Virus record (IMG/VR): IMGVR_UViG_3300042290_000327
Location: 56,716-120,715 of that record
Strand: one strand, 5' to 3'
From: a virus
DNA: 64,000 nt
Shown here: positions 21,274 to 31,186 of the stretch, piece by piece
Layout of the letters: each line of letters starts with the position of its first letter
How positions within the stretch are numbered: the stretch's first letter is position 1
Made by a program: the position numbers and the translations under genes
The notes under the pieces: generated by a model
Seen by the model: only the letters and a program-made list of their open reading frames with translations
Told to the model about the DNA's origin: nothing
The model's database searches: none

Positions 21274-22440
21274 ATGGCAATCTATAGAATTTTTCCCGAC
21301 AAAACAGCAACTCTCTATTCAAGGTACCCGCTTTTCAATACCGGTCTTGATGAGATAATGGAAGTAGACTCCTACTTCGTAGGAGATATCGGGTATGTAG
21401 CTAGAACTGTCATAGCATTTAATACCCAGGAGCAGAAAGATTTAATCAACAACGAGATATCTTCTTCTCTTGCAACTAAAGGACTTAATCTTCTTAATTT
21501 CTCTTCTTCATTAAGAGCATATTTAGCTGAAGGTAAAGAAGTTCCTATCGAGTATAAAGTAGAAGCTTATCCTCTGTTTGATAGCTGGGCTAGAGGAACC
21601 GGAAAGTTTGGCGATGTTCCTTATGCAACTGATGGAGTAACTTGGACCCTAACCAACCCCCCTACCAGCTGGACTAACCCTCCAGCAGCCAATACCACAG
21701 CTTCGTATTCCGGAAGCGGAGCTGTAGAGGGAGGACTATGGTACACCGGCTCCAACGGGATTAGCTTATATCATTCCCAAACCCATACCGTCAACTCTAC
21801 CCACGACCTAGATATAGACGTTACTAATTCAGTAAAGCTACACTACTCTCATTCAATAGGTCAGACCCAATACGGTCTACCAAACAACGGTTTTATATTA
21901 AAGCTTACCGGAAGCTTAGAGTTTGGAACCGGGAGTTTAGTGTTTCAAACCAGTAGGAATATGTTCCTAAAGTACTTTTCCGCCACCACCCATACCATCT
22001 ACCCGCCCGCTTTAGAGTTTAAATGGGACGATACTGTTAGGAGTACCACCTTAACTCAAGTCACGGATGATAACCCCGTCATCACTTTGAGCAATAATAA
22101 AGGCAACTACACTAACGAAGGTAAGCAAAGATTCAGACTAAGTGTAAGGCCGAAGTACCCCACTAGAACCTTTGCAACTAGCTCAAGCTACCTAACAAAT
22201 TATGTTCTTCCCGCCACTTCGTACTGGGGCCTTAGAGATGAGAACACTGAAGAGATGGTAATAGATTTCGATACTACATTTACTAAAATTAGCGCTGATA
22301 ATACCGGCAACTACTTTGATGTATATATGAGCGGCATTCAGCCTGAACGTCACTACAGGGTCCTTATTAAGACTGAGATCAGCGGTACTACTACTATAAA
22401 TGATGGCTCAAATACTTTTAAAGTTGTAAGAAATGGCTGA
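21274..22440 (+). CDS. baseplate/tail structural protein, 388 aa
   Basis: The product is beta-rich with a carbohydrate-binding-like look: an N-terminal half with KATLYSRYPLFNTGLDEIME-like start (FPDKTATLYSRYPLFNTG), aromatic clusters around WTLTNPPTSWTNPP, and a C-terminal beta domain. The overall pattern is reminiscent of DNRLRE-type beta-sandwich proteins. Placed between gp6 and a large tail protein, it is probably a wedge or short-fibre attachment component. Confidence 0.5.
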   Translation: MAIYRIFPDKTATLYSRYPLFNTGLDEIMEVDSYFVGDIGYVARTVIAFNTQEQKDLINNEISSSLATKGLNLLNFSSSLRAYLAEGKEVPIEYKVEAYPLFDSWARGTGKFGDVPYATDGVTWTLTNPPTSWTNPPAANTTASYSGSGAVEGGLWYTGSNGISLYHSQTHTVNSTHDLDIDVTNSVKLHYSHSIGQTQYGLPNNGFILKLTGSLEFGTGSLVFQTSRNMFLKYFSATTHTIYPPALEFKWDDTVRSTTLTQVTDDNPVITLSNNKGNYTNEGKQRFRLSVRPKYPTRTFATSSSYLTNYVLPATSYWGLRDENTEEMVIDFDTTFTKISADNTGNYFDVYMSGIQPERHYRVLIKTEISGTTTINDGSNTFKVVRNG

Positions 22441-22786
22441 AGAAGTACGTCTAAGTAGGACTGTTTTAGATCGCAATAAATTTAACGCAGTCGTTGACAG
22501 GTCTTTCAAAACCTTTGTAGAACCAGTTCCTGAACAGGATCCAGACACAGTACAAGAACTGTTTAGACTTTACGATAAGTTATTCTTTACTATTCCCATA
22601 AGGGGAGAAACCAACTCCCACGAACACCTAGTAAAGAGAAGCTCAGAAGTATACTCTTCTGAGGATAAGTCAGCTGAAATTCAACCCTTACTAGACGAGA
22701 TTGCACAACTCCGTCAGGAGCTTTTAGAAAGCAGTACTGAAATAGTAAAACTTAGTGCACAGGCAGTTCAACAATCAGAAGTCTAA
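22433..22786 (+). CDS. hypothetical tail-module protein, 117 aa
   Basis: The start overlaps the upstream gene by eight bases and the stop overlaps the next start by one. The N-terminal half is polar; residues about 78-115 form a charged helix (IQPLLDEIAQLRQELLESST), likely a coiled coil. Function unknown; probably structural. Confidence 0.55.
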   Translation: MAEEVRLSRTVLDRNKFNAVVDRSFKTFVEPVPEQDPDTVQELFRLYDKLFFTIPIRGETNSHEHLVKRSSEVYSSEDKSAEIQPLLDEIAQLRQELLESSTEIVKLSAQAVQQSEV

Positions 22787-25335
22787 TGGCAGAAACTACA
22801 TACATATTAACTGAAGAAGTTCCAAATGTAGAAGGAATTAACAGCTACTCAGCCGAAGATACAGGGTTAGTAGATCAGTATATTATTAATTCTGAGTTTA
22901 ACTCTACAACTGACCTTATCGAGCTATCGATATACGCTCAAGACAACACCCTACTCCAGTTAATCCCAAACTACACCGGGTATAAAGAGCTAGGTAACTC
23001 AGCAAGCGCAGGTAAGGAAGGAACTAGCGTTCTCTATATTGACCCTATTCAAGATAGTCAAACTCTAGGTTACAACCAAGGAGGAGTCTCTTTACTCTAC
23101 AACTTCTTAAGAAACATCTCAGATGTAAGCCTATTCATTTCAGAAATTTCTCCCGATAGAACGGAAATAAAAGCTAAGACTCTAGAAGAAGTCCCCGAGC
23201 TGTTGCTTGCTATAGCTGAGCTTCAAAAAAAGCTAAATACATCAACCTACTTTTACGACTTTAGGTTAAATTTTTTAAACGGCACCCTTTTAATAGGGAT
23301 AAATGTAAATGTAGATAGCGATAGAAACATCGTAATAAAGCTCTACGAACCCCTGCCAGCTTCAATTAACACTAAAGTAAACTTTAGATTAGTAGAAGTA
23401 GTAAGCGATAGTGTAAATTACAGTATTGAAGCTGTAACGCAGCCGGATGCAGAAGTATTCCCCATACTGAGAGGTCCCAACTTCACATCAGAACTTGATG
23501 GACAATCAGCTCAACCAACTGAATTTCTAGATTATAATCAACTATATCTCTTTCCAGTTACTAGTAGTTACTACAGGTTATTAAATCAAGTAAGTCAGAG
23601 CGGAGCCGAAATTAATATTGACTATGCTGACTACAATAACTTCGTTCACTTCTCCTCAGCTCAAGAGAGGTTAAACAATTTTGCATATAAACTTGAATTA
23701 ATACAAACTTACACTAGTGCATCTAACGCAATCAGTACAGCACTCAGCACAACCGCATCCCTAGCTTCCTCTACAAGCGTAACGTTCTACCAAAACTTAG
23801 TTAAGGGCGTAATAGAGAAATTTGATGGGTACGATAACTACCTATTTTTTGAAAGCTCTAGCTCTACTTGGCCAAAATCAGGAAGCACCTTACCGTACGT
23901 AAACTTTCCAGTTAGCAACGCCACAGCGATTAACTGGTTTAATTCACAGTCACTAGTCGCCTCACTTTATGATGAGGTAAATCAGAGTAGCCTAGTCTAC
24001 ACGGTTCCTGAATTTATTAGACAAGACACTTCTAATGCTCCGTATTCATTATTCTTAAATATGCTGGGACAGCATTTTGATAGCTTATGGGTATATGCTA
24101 GAGCTGTAACCGATAAGTACAATGCTGATAATAGAATAGACTACGGGATATCAAAAGACCTAATAGGGGAGGTACTGAAGAGCTTTGGAGTTAAACTTTA
24201 TAGCTCAAATTTTTCAATCGCTAATTTAAGCTCGCTATTCTTAGGTGAGTTTTACGATAGCGGATCCGAGCAGATAAGTTCATTTGTAACTGCATCAAAC
24301 CTCCCCACACCCGATAGAGATCTGCTTGCAGAGACTTACAAAAGAATCTACCACAACTTACCTTACCTTATTAAATCAAAAGGTACTGAAAGAGGTTTAA
24401 GAGCCCTTATCAATTGTTTCGGTATTCCAAGTGGGTCACTTCAAGTAAGAACTTACGGAGGTGTAAATACTCTAACCCCCACCCCCTACTTCGGACCTAC
24501 TGCACTGACCGGCAGTAATATCAGGCTAGACAACACCGGAAGCATTACCTCAGGAAACACTCTATCATACTATTCTACAATTCAGCAAAACAGTAAGAAG
24601 TATACTCAAGATCTAAACATCGTAGAGGTAGGATTCTCTCCCGCTTACAATTTAGATAATTTTATAAGCAGCAGTATAACTTCGAGCTTTGATTTAGATC
24701 AATACATTGGTGACCCTAGGTACCTATACCAACCCGGATATAATAACGATACGTACGGAAATTTAAACAGAGTAGCAGAAACAATACTCTCAGGCTCTTC
24801 AGCCTACGACGTACGTGACTTCGTGAGGTTAATAAAATTCTTCGATAATCAACTTTTTAAGATGGTTAAAGATTTTGTACCTGCCCGGGATATCACATCC
24901 TCGGGTATAATTATAAAACCTCATATCCTAAACAGAAGCAAGGTAAAATCCGTGCAATCCTCAGGAACAAGACCTGAATACACAGGTTCGATAGATACTG
25001 CATTTATCACAGGATCAAACGGAGGAGTGCTAGCTGACTACAGCACCGCCCACAGTCAAAGTCTGCGAACTCCATCAGGGCTATTAGTAAAGGTCTTTAA
25101 TGCTAATGAAGAGACTATCAACGGTGAATTAGGGGGATCAAATTTAAGATTATATACCGGTAGTTTAAATCCCAATAATCCGTTTAAAAAGTTAGAACAG
25201 CCCCTTTTAACTTTTGATATTATTAACACAACCAGCCCAACATCATTAGCGGGCAGTATTCCAGCTGGAGATATTTATATCTGGATTGAATCTAACACAA
25301 TCCTCTCAGAAGAACCGCCAGCTCCCCCAGCCTAA
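22786..25335 (+). CDS. large baseplate/tail protein, 849 aa
   Basis: Residues about 510-560 (ETYKRIYHNLPYLIKSKGTE, then GLRALINCFGIPSG) match the pattern of tail-tip proteins of the P2 gpI/TIGR02242 kind, in which a repeated helical segment ends in 'GT..g...l...fG'. The N-terminal half is mixed, and the C-terminal part ends with a beta domain rich in Gly/Ser/Thr. By position (after gp25-gp6) it may be the functional counterpart of T4 gp7, but sequence similarity to gp7 is not evident to me. Confidence 0.55.
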   Translation: MAETTYILTEEVPNVEGINSYSAEDTGLVDQYIINSEFNSTTDLIELSIYAQDNTLLQLIPNYTGYKELGNSASAGKEGTSVLYIDPIQDSQTLGYNQGGVSLLYNFLRNISDVSLFISEISPDRTEIKAKTLEEVPELLLAIAELQKKLNTSTYFYDFRLNFLNGTLLIGINVNVDSDRNIVIKLYEPLPASINTKVNFRLVEVVSDSVNYSIEAVTQPDAEVFPILRGPNFTSELDGQSAQPTEFLDYNQLYLFPVTSSYYRLLNQVSQSGAEINIDYADYNNFVHFSSAQERLNNFAYKLELIQTYTSASNAISTALSTTASLASSTSVTFYQNLVKGVIEKFDGYDNYLFFESSSSTWPKSGSTLPYVNFPVSNATAINWFNSQSLVASLYDEVNQSSLVYTVPEFIRQDTSNAPYSLFLNMLGQHFDSLWVYARAVTDKYNADNRIDYGISKDLIGEVLKSFGVKLYSSNFSIANLSSLFLGEFYDSGSEQISSFVTASNLPTPDRDLLAETYKRIYHNLPYLIKSKGTERGLRALINCFGIPSGSLQVRTYGGVNTLTPTPYFGPTALTGSNIRLDNTGSITSGNTLSYYSTIQQNSKKYTQDLNIVEVGFSPAYNLDNFISSSITSSFDLDQYIGDPRYLYQPGYNNDTYGNLNRVAETILSGSSAYDVRDFVRLIKFFDNQLFKMVKDFVPARDITSSGIIIKPHILNRSKVKSVQSSGTRPEYTGSIDTAFITGSNGGVLADYSTAHSQSLRTPSGLLVKVFNANEETINGELGGSNLRLYTGSLNPNNPFKKLEQPLLTFDIINTTSPTSLAGSIPAGDIYIWIESNTILSEEPPAPPA

Positions 25336-25354
25336 GCATAAAGAGTAAACATAA

Positions 25355-27247
25355 ATGCCTGCTATAGAAACATATTTTACCGTTCGGAAACTTAGGATTA
25401 GTAAAACTAGTGCTAACGGAGTTGATATTACAAGACAACTCGAGAACGTTGAAGAAATTATTATACCCCACACCAGTGCTGTAGGTAATACTCCGTCCGC
25501 CACTCTTACCTATACAATTTTTGGAAGGCAGGAACTAAGCGACTCCTACATCTTTGACGTAACAGTCGGTGGCAATAATATTTCCGGATCAGATCAAACT
25601 GTAGTTAGTACTATCTTTGAACCTTTTACTTCGGAAAACTTTGATAACTCTGACTTTAACGCCCTCTTCAACAACGCCGTTACCCCAGCTAACACCGCTA
25701 ACGTTCAAAAAGTTGATTATTCTACCAATCCAAACATTCCTGTAAACATAGTTGCAATAAGAAACAATATAGCCGAGCGAGCGGACGTTCAAGAACTCCT
25801 CCACACAAGCCCGGGTCTAATCAGCGGCCGGTACGGAGGTAAGCAGCTAACTGGACAGTTCATTAATGAATTTAGAAACGGGGATAAGTCTTATGGTAAA
25901 ACCCCAGTTATCGAGCACACCACCCCCTACTTCTGTATATTTGACTACATATCCGGCTTCTCACCCGAGCACAACAAAGCCAACGCTATTGTAATATCTT
26001 ACATTGTAGACGAATTAGGAAACCTAACAACCCCCGACTCACCCACCGCCCTGCCGATCTTACAGCAAGGATTCCCTTCAGACTCTAAGTTTGAGATATC
26101 AATACAATCTTCAGCCATAGGAGGAACAGAGGCAAAGTTACTGGGGATGAACGAAGTTTTACGGTCAGGAGTAAGGGTTGAACCTATACTCTACAGCTAT
26201 ACAGCCTCCCAGTATCTAAAGCCAGCATACTCCGCCTCACACCAGCTTGAGTTCGATGTTGATGATAGTCTTCAGACATACGATGCCGCAGCATCAGGAT
26301 CAGGTACTCAATCTCCATCAACCTCATACCCGGTTACAACTGCCGTTACTTTTTCACTCGAAAGTAAAGACGACCTAAGTAATTACAACACAGGCACCTC
26401 TAGGTATTCATTTTCTCAAGATACTCAACAGCCGGTAAAATTCTCAGCTTATATTGAACATGAAGGAACTGCCTACGATACCGGCTACGGATTCGTAGCA
26501 GCACAAGTGAATTATAGGATAGAGGTTAGCAGTGACGGAACTTTTAATTCAAACACGATATCTACTTTAGCAGCGCAGACAGCTACCTACACTTCTAGCA
26601 CACCGTCTGGAGATATCGATCTTCAAAGCAACTTTAGTAATTTTAATAGCGGATCGGTAGTCCGGGTAGTAGTACAGCCTAGAGATTCAAACCTAGACAC
26701 CCTACAACTATTTGGAAGATCTTTCCAAGCAACTAGTTTTGCATCCGGATCAACGTTTGTAGCTCAATCAGATAACGGACAAGGATTCTTCTTCGCTACA
26801 GGAAGTGCTGCAACCAATACTACCTTAACCGCCAGTATTAGTCTTTCTTCAAAATATGATAATTTATATATTGGAATAAGAAACGCAACTGCAGCAAACC
26901 AAGGATTCAACACAGTAACCCTTCCTTTTACGGTCCAGCCCGGTGACGAAATTAAATTTAATAACGATGAAGCTAGAACTTTTCTAGTAACAGCCGTACA
27001 GGAACCCTCACAGAACACCGAACAGCTTCTTTATATAACTTTAGACTCTAAACCAAATAAAGCAGCCAACAAGGACTTCTTTGCCATTCGCAGGTACATC
27101 CCCTCCAGTAATATGATATTAATGAAAACTGACAGAGTAAGAGGAACTCAGAGTAACGGAATATTATTCCCTGAATACCCTTCTGCTAGACTAAAAGCAA
27201 ACTACGAAAGAATAATCTCCGACCTTAAAAACAAAGGTATTTTATAA
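25355..27247 (+). CDS. virion structural protein, 630 aa
   Basis: The product is mostly beta-structured with Ser/Thr/Gly-rich linkers. An N-terminal domain (VRKLRISKTSANGVDITRQL) leads to a stretch with GLISGRYGGKQLTGQF near residue 152 and TPYFCIFDYISGF near 192. Later parts look like Ig-like or fibre domains. It lies in the middle of the tail cluster. No family is recognised; a baseplate-attached fibre or wedge component is likely. Confidence 0.5.
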   Translation: MPAIETYFTVRKLRISKTSANGVDITRQLENVEEIIIPHTSAVGNTPSATLTYTIFGRQELSDSYIFDVTVGGNNISGSDQTVVSTIFEPFTSENFDNSDFNALFNNAVTPANTANVQKVDYSTNPNIPVNIVAIRNNIAERADVQELLHTSPGLISGRYGGKQLTGQFINEFRNGDKSYGKTPVIEHTTPYFCIFDYISGFSPEHNKANAIVISYIVDELGNLTTPDSPTALPILQQGFPSDSKFEISIQSSAIGGTEAKLLGMNEVLRSGVRVEPILYSYTASQYLKPAYSASHQLEFDVDDSLQTYDAAASGSGTQSPSTSYPVTTAVTFSLESKDDLSNYNTGTSRYSFSQDTQQPVKFSAYIEHEGTAYDTGYGFVAAQVNYRIEVSSDGTFNSNTISTLAAQTATYTSSTPSGDIDLQSNFSNFNSGSVVRVVVQPRDSNLDTLQLFGRSFQATSFASGSTFVAQSDNGQGFFFATGSAATNTTLTASISLSSKYDNLYIGIRNATAANQGFNTVTLPFTVQPGDEIKFNNDEARTFLVTAVQEPSQNTEQLLYITLDSKPNKAANKDFFAIRRYIPSSNMILMKTDRVRGTQSNGILFPEYPSARLKANYERIISDLKNKGIL

Positions 27248-27252
27248 AAGAC

Positions 27253-27260
27253 ATATTTAT
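27253..27260 (+). promoter_or_regulatory. late-type box ATATTTAT
   Basis: CATATTTATTAG lies 19 bases before the ATG at 27280. Imperfect at the last position. Confidence 0.35.
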
Positions 27261-27279
27261 TAGTATAAACCACTAAAAC

Positions 27280-27936
27280 ATGGCATATTTAAACAACTCT
27301 GTAGTAACAGTAGATGCTATCCTAACCAAGAAAGGTAGAGAGCTTCTAGCAAGAGGCGATGGATCGTTCAGGATCACGCAATTCGCTCTATCTGACGATG
27401 AAATCGACTACACCCTTTACAATGTAACTCATCCTTCAGGATCCTCGTATTACGGCGAGGCTATAGAGAATATGCCGCTACTTGAAGCATTCCCGGATGA
27501 GACTCAAATTATGAAGTATAAGCTCGTGACTCTTCCTAGAGGTACAGCTCGTCTACCGGTCCTCAACATTGGCTACTCTACGATTACGCTAAAGCAAGGA
27601 GCCTCTCTAGCAATTACTCCTCAGACTCTTAATTTCTTAGGAGCTAATCAAACCTTTGAACCAAGTGGCTACACAGCCACTATTGCAGACGTAAGAGTTC
27701 TTGCAACATTTAACGGAGTAGGTATTAATACTGAAGAAGCAAACAGGTTGAACACCACCACGACTCTCGGTACTAATGTATCTAAGACAGTGATCGGTAC
27801 TTCAATTAATCTCTCAGCTACAACAGTTAATACATTGTTTGGCACTACTACTCAACTACAGACTACCCTCACGTTAATAGGTAGAGATTCTGGAGCAAGA
27901 CTTACCATTCCAGTAACCATCACTAAATCAAACTAA
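27280..27936 (+). CDS. tail/baseplate structural protein, 218 aa
   Basis: The N-terminus DAILTKKGRELLARGDGSF followed by ITQFALSDDEIDYTLYN is a pattern seen in tail-associated proteins of T4-like and other large phages. The C-terminal half is Thr-rich beta structure. It is the first of three consecutive genes that all look like surface or fibre-base proteins. Exact role unknown. Confidence 0.55.
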   Translation: MAYLNNSVVTVDAILTKKGRELLARGDGSFRITQFALSDDEIDYTLYNVTHPSGSSYYGEAIENMPLLEAFPDETQIMKYKLVTLPRGTARLPVLNIGYSTITLKQGASLAITPQTLNFLGANQTFEPSGYTATIADVRVLATFNGVGINTEEANRLNTTTTLGTNVSKTVIGTSINLSATTVNTLFGTTTQLQTTLTLIGRDSGARLTIPVTITKSN

Positions 27937-27942
27937 TAAGAT

Positions 27943-28971
27943 ATGTCATTTAAGAGATTCGAAGCTGACGATTTAGTAGTAAGCGCTGAGCCAGTATCAG
28001 CTCCAGTTTGGAGTACAAACACTCCAATACTTTCAACTTTTTTCACCTCCTCAACCCAACCCACCTCCACCTCCGGGAACTACTACCTAGATATTTATCA
28101 GACCGGATCACAGCTCAACGGCTCAGAAGTACAGTTAGCAATAGCTTATGGTGACGCTGCTGGCCTAGGAACCGCACCCTATAACAGCGCAGTTCCGGGC
28201 TACTCCCCAACCAAAACAGTCTACGGGCAATACCGGACATTGGTATTAGGTGATGAAGAGAGCTCATTTAAGTTCGGAGGTAGTATTACCAGCGACTACT
28301 TCTACGCAATCAGTATCGACAGAGATAGGTATAGAGAATCCCTATTACCAGGAACCTTCAACCTAACGCTTACTAATGGCGCAAACACCCTTAAGCTTAC
28401 TGACAACAGTGCAGCTACATCTACTATTCAATTCAATGATGCAGGAAGAGTTTTTGAAGTAGTAAGCGGATCAAACGGAACTCCCACTACAGTGGTAAAC
28501 TCAACAGGCTTTACATTAGCATCAGGATCTTACGGATTTTTCTTACCAGATATCGGTACGATACTTTTGAGCGGTTTAGCATTAAGCGGATCAGCAGCTC
28601 AAGGCGGAATCGGACTATCGATCAATAGAGGAACCACAGCCCCAGCCGTCACCGCTACTAACATGGCCAAGCTCTACGATGCTATTAAGGCAGGAGCAGC
28701 ATTCCAGCTTAATTACCGAGAGACAGTATCTTCACAGTTTGTATTTACAAGGGTAAGAAACAGTGAGTTTAACTACTCCACTAACCCCTCTTACGTCACC
28801 GGGTCAGGAGATCTAAGGATCAGTAATATGGTAAACGCACCTCAGAGCTACATCACTTCAGTTGGTATGTACAATGACAACAACGAACTGCTAGCGGTTG
28901 CAAAGCTATCAAGACCCCTACTAAAGGACTTCACTAAAGAAGCATTAATTAGAATCAAGCTTGATTTCTAA
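27943..28971 (+). CDS. tail structural protein, paralogue A, 342 aa
   Basis: Ser/Gly/Thr-rich beta protein. Its last ~75 residues contain FNYSTNPSYVTGSGDL and YITSVGMYNDNNELLAVAKL, which closely parallel the end of the next gene's product (LNYSQNPS and YITTVGLYNDSNELIAVAKL). The shared C-terminal domain and an 'SDYFYAISIDRDRYRESLLP' segment (compare 'DIFVVDIRRDRFGEAIKPSS' next door) show a tandem gene duplication. Likely a baseplate or fibre-attachment component. Confidence 0.55.
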   Translation: MSFKRFEADDLVVSAEPVSAPVWSTNTPILSTFFTSSTQPTSTSGNYYLDIYQTGSQLNGSEVQLAIAYGDAAGLGTAPYNSAVPGYSPTKTVYGQYRTLVLGDEESSFKFGGSITSDYFYAISIDRDRYRESLLPGTFNLTLTNGANTLKLTDNSAATSTIQFNDAGRVFEVVSGSNGTPTTVVNSTGFTLASGSYGFFLPDIGTILLSGLALSGSAAQGGIGLSINRGTTAPAVTATNMAKLYDAIKAGAAFQLNYRETVSSQFVFTRVRNSEFNYSTNPSYVTGSGDLRISNMVNAPQSYITSVGMYNDNNELLAVAKLSRPLLKDFTKEALIRIKLDF

Positions 28972-28975
28972 ATGA

Positions 28976-30136
28976 ATGAGTGCATTTATACGACTAAACA
29001 AGCAGGATGCATTCGTAGTACCTTATACTGCGCATAAATCATTTTCCTTACCGTACTTCAGCGACAGCGGGAGTGCAGGTGTAGAGTTCTATATCGGAAC
29101 TAGGGATAGAACATCCCTTTTCTCTTCGTCATCCTTAAAGACACAAAATCAATACTCTAGCTTAGTATTTGATTCTATAAATCATCTATATTATTCGAAT
29201 TTCAGTTCTTCAGTCGAAAGCGGTAGTTTTGAAAATTACAACCAATCTACTCTGTTCTACTCCCGGAGCCTGACTCTCACCGACAGCACAGACATCTTTG
29301 TAGTAGATATTCGAAGGGATAGATTCGGAGAAGCAATCAAGCCTTCAAGCTTCACTCTTATAACAGGTTCGATAACTATCGCCGACGACGGAGAAGGGAA
29401 TTTGCAAATTGCAACCGACACCACGTTAACAATCCCGGTACTAACCTTCTATTCTGAATCAGCCCAGTTTGTAAGTTTTGACGGCTCCGCTCAAATCACC
29501 TTAGATCCAACTACCCCTCCTGCACAGTATACATTTGCCTCAGCGTCATGGCAAGGATCAGCAATCAAAAGCCCTTTCTACTTGGTAAGTTCTACCCAGA
29601 TACAAGAGATTGATAGCCGAGGGATTATCTATGATGCAACTACAGGAGTAATGACAACTGATAGCTCAGTTTATGAGTTTGCTGATCCAACAACTGACAT
29701 AGGGCCAGTAGAGATACTTTTTGTTTCAAGCTCTAATGTAGATTATACTATAGGGGGAGGTACTAACGTAGGTAATATTTTCTACCCGCACGGGGTAGGC
29801 GTTATCAGCAAAACCGATCAACTAGTATCCTTGTTAAAAAATTCTGTTGGTTACGGTACTAATGTAAACTGGCAAGCCTCCCACACCATCTTCCAGCATC
29901 AGTACCGCTGCCGGGTGAATGAAAGTAGTTTAAACTACTCTCAGAACCCTTCCATCAAATCAGGCAGCAACGGAGAAACTTACAACTTCGCAACCGGGAG
30001 CTACTTCCAGCCCTACATCACAACGGTAGGACTTTACAACGATTCAAACGAACTCATAGCAGTAGCTAAGCTAGGTCAACCGATACCTAAATCCAGGTAC
30101 ACGGATATGACTTTTGTTATCGCACTAGATATTTAA
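28976..30136 (+). CDS. tail structural protein, paralogue B, 386 aa
   Basis: This protein shares its C-terminal domain and a central RDRF/RDRY segment with the upstream gene's product. I chose the ATG at 28976; the ATG at 28972 is in another frame. The N-terminal part (KQDAFVVPYTAHKSFSLPYF) differs from paralogue A, so the pair may form a hetero-oligomer. It closes the tail cluster. Confidence 0.55.
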   Translation: MSAFIRLNKQDAFVVPYTAHKSFSLPYFSDSGSAGVEFYIGTRDRTSLFSSSSLKTQNQYSSLVFDSINHLYYSNFSSSVESGSFENYNQSTLFYSRSLTLTDSTDIFVVDIRRDRFGEAIKPSSFTLITGSITIADDGEGNLQIATDTTLTIPVLTFYSESAQFVSFDGSAQITLDPTTPPAQYTFASASWQGSAIKSPFYLVSSTQIQEIDSRGIIYDATTGVMTTDSSVYEFADPTTDIGPVEILFVSSSNVDYTIGGGTNVGNIFYPHGVGVISKTDQLVSLLKNSVGYGTNVNWQASHTIFQHQYRCRVNESSLNYSQNPSIKSGSNGETYNFATGSYFQPYITTVGLYNDSNELIAVAKLGQPIPKSRYTDMTFVIALDI

Positions 30137-30140
30137 TATC

Positions 30141-30593
30141 ATGACAGAACCTACCTGGACTTACAAGGGTAGGATGATCACTAAAATTTCCGATATGCCG
30201 GAAGGCACTTACGGATTTATCTACCAGATCACCCACACCCCTACCAACAAAAAATATATCGGCAAGAAAGTCATGTACTTTACCCGGAAGGTTAAGCTCA
30301 CCAAAAAAGAGATCGCCGAACAGACTGGCCCTGGCCGCAAGCCTATCACCAAATTAGTCACCAAAGAAAGTGACTGGGCTAGTTACTACGGATCCAACAA
30401 AGAGTTCTTATCTTTAACCAGAACCTTCCCTAAAGAAGAGTTCCATAAAGAGATTCTAGAGCTTGCTACCGGTAAAAAGATGCTTACCTACTATGAGTGT
30501 AAATATTTATTTAAATACGGTGCCATTGAGAATAACGAGTTATACTACAACGATAACATATTAGGTAAATTCTACAGGAAAGATTTTATATGA
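30141..30593 (+). CDS. GIY-YIG-type endonuclease-like protein, 150 aa
   Basis: Residues 24-42 (YGFIYQITHTPTNKKYIGKK) carry both GIY-YIG half-motifs: GFIY and KYIGKK. A basic region and an EFHKEILELATGKKMLTYYE segment with the expected Glu follow. T4-like phages encode several such nucleases, some homing and some for host DNA processing. Only about 150 residues, so little beyond the nuclease core is present. It overlaps the next start by four bases. Confidence 0.65.
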   Translation: MTEPTWTYKGRMITKISDMPEGTYGFIYQITHTPTNKKYIGKKVMYFTRKVKLTKKEIAEQTGPGRKPITKLVTKESDWASYYGSNKEFLSLTRTFPKEEFHKEILELATGKKMLTYYECKYLFKYGAIENNELYYNDNILGKFYRKDFI

Positions 30594-31129
30594 AACTAAT
30601 CCAAGCACTTCTTACTGAGAGCACTTACTCTAAAATTAAAGATGCTTTTAAAGCAGCTGGAGCTACTGATGTAGGAGTAGGATCTCAAGGGGTTGTTTAT
30701 AGTGCACCCAAACCTGTACCGGAATTAGAGTACGAACCTAGAGAAGGGTACCTTGTAAAAATCACCCAGGATGACATCGAAATGGAGGCTATGATTAAAG
30801 CCCAGGGTAAAAAATTTAAATACCTGGCAAACATCGGTAAGGCAGTAAAGATGGAAAAAGGAGGCTGGTACCAAATCGAAAACCTACAGCCGGTCTCTCA
30901 AGAATACTCTGAGGAAATTGAGAAGAACGTTCATATATTAGATCAGTTCTTTAGCGAAGGAGATAAGAGCCTGCTTTCAGACCTATCCCCGTACCTGCAG
31001 AAGGTCTTTATCGGTGCAAGGCAGGAGCTGGTTCAAACCGGCATTGATCCTGAAGAAGTTGATATGTTCGGAGATGACAACAACGTAATGGCAACCGCCG
31101 ATGGTGATATAAAGCTTATCGACTATTAA
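30590..31129 (+). CDS. protein-kinase-like protein with capsid-targeting-like leader, 179 aa
   Basis: After the leader MKLIQALLTES (cut expected after E10), the protein has a kinase-like layout. There is a glycine loop GVGSQGVVY (29-37), a possible ATP-binding lysine in LVKIT (K57), an acidic helix (E65/E67), and a C-terminal DDNNVMATADGDIKLIDY with a catalytic-loop-type Asn and a final Asp in LIDY. At 179 residues it lacks a full C-lobe, as in many small phage kinase-like proteins. Packaging into the head is inferred from the leader. Activity is unproven. Confidence 0.55.
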   Translation: MKLIQALLTESTYSKIKDAFKAAGATDVGVGSQGVVYSAPKPVPELEYEPREGYLVKITQDDIEMEAMIKAQGKKFKYLANIGKAVKMEKGGWYQIENLQPVSQEYSEEIEKNVHILDQFFSEGDKSLLSDLSPYLQKVFIGARQELVQTGIDPEEVDMFGDDNNVMATADGDIKLIDY

Positions 31130-31130
31130 G

Positions 31131-31161
31131 TTGGTTACAAGCGGTTTCGTTCTTATATTAA
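31131..31161 (+). promoter_or_regulatory. TTG-N20-TATATTAA promoter
   Basis: TTG at 31131-31133 and TATATTAA at 31154-31161 with 20-base spacing, upstream of the primase gene. It fits earlier expression of replication genes inside a late region. Confidence 0.7.
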
Positions 31162-31186
31162 GGTTATAACTATGTAATGCCTCCGC

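Noticed and set aside
28972-28975. ATG at 28972 as start of the following tail gene
   Set aside because: It is in a different frame from the long coding region that begins at 28976.
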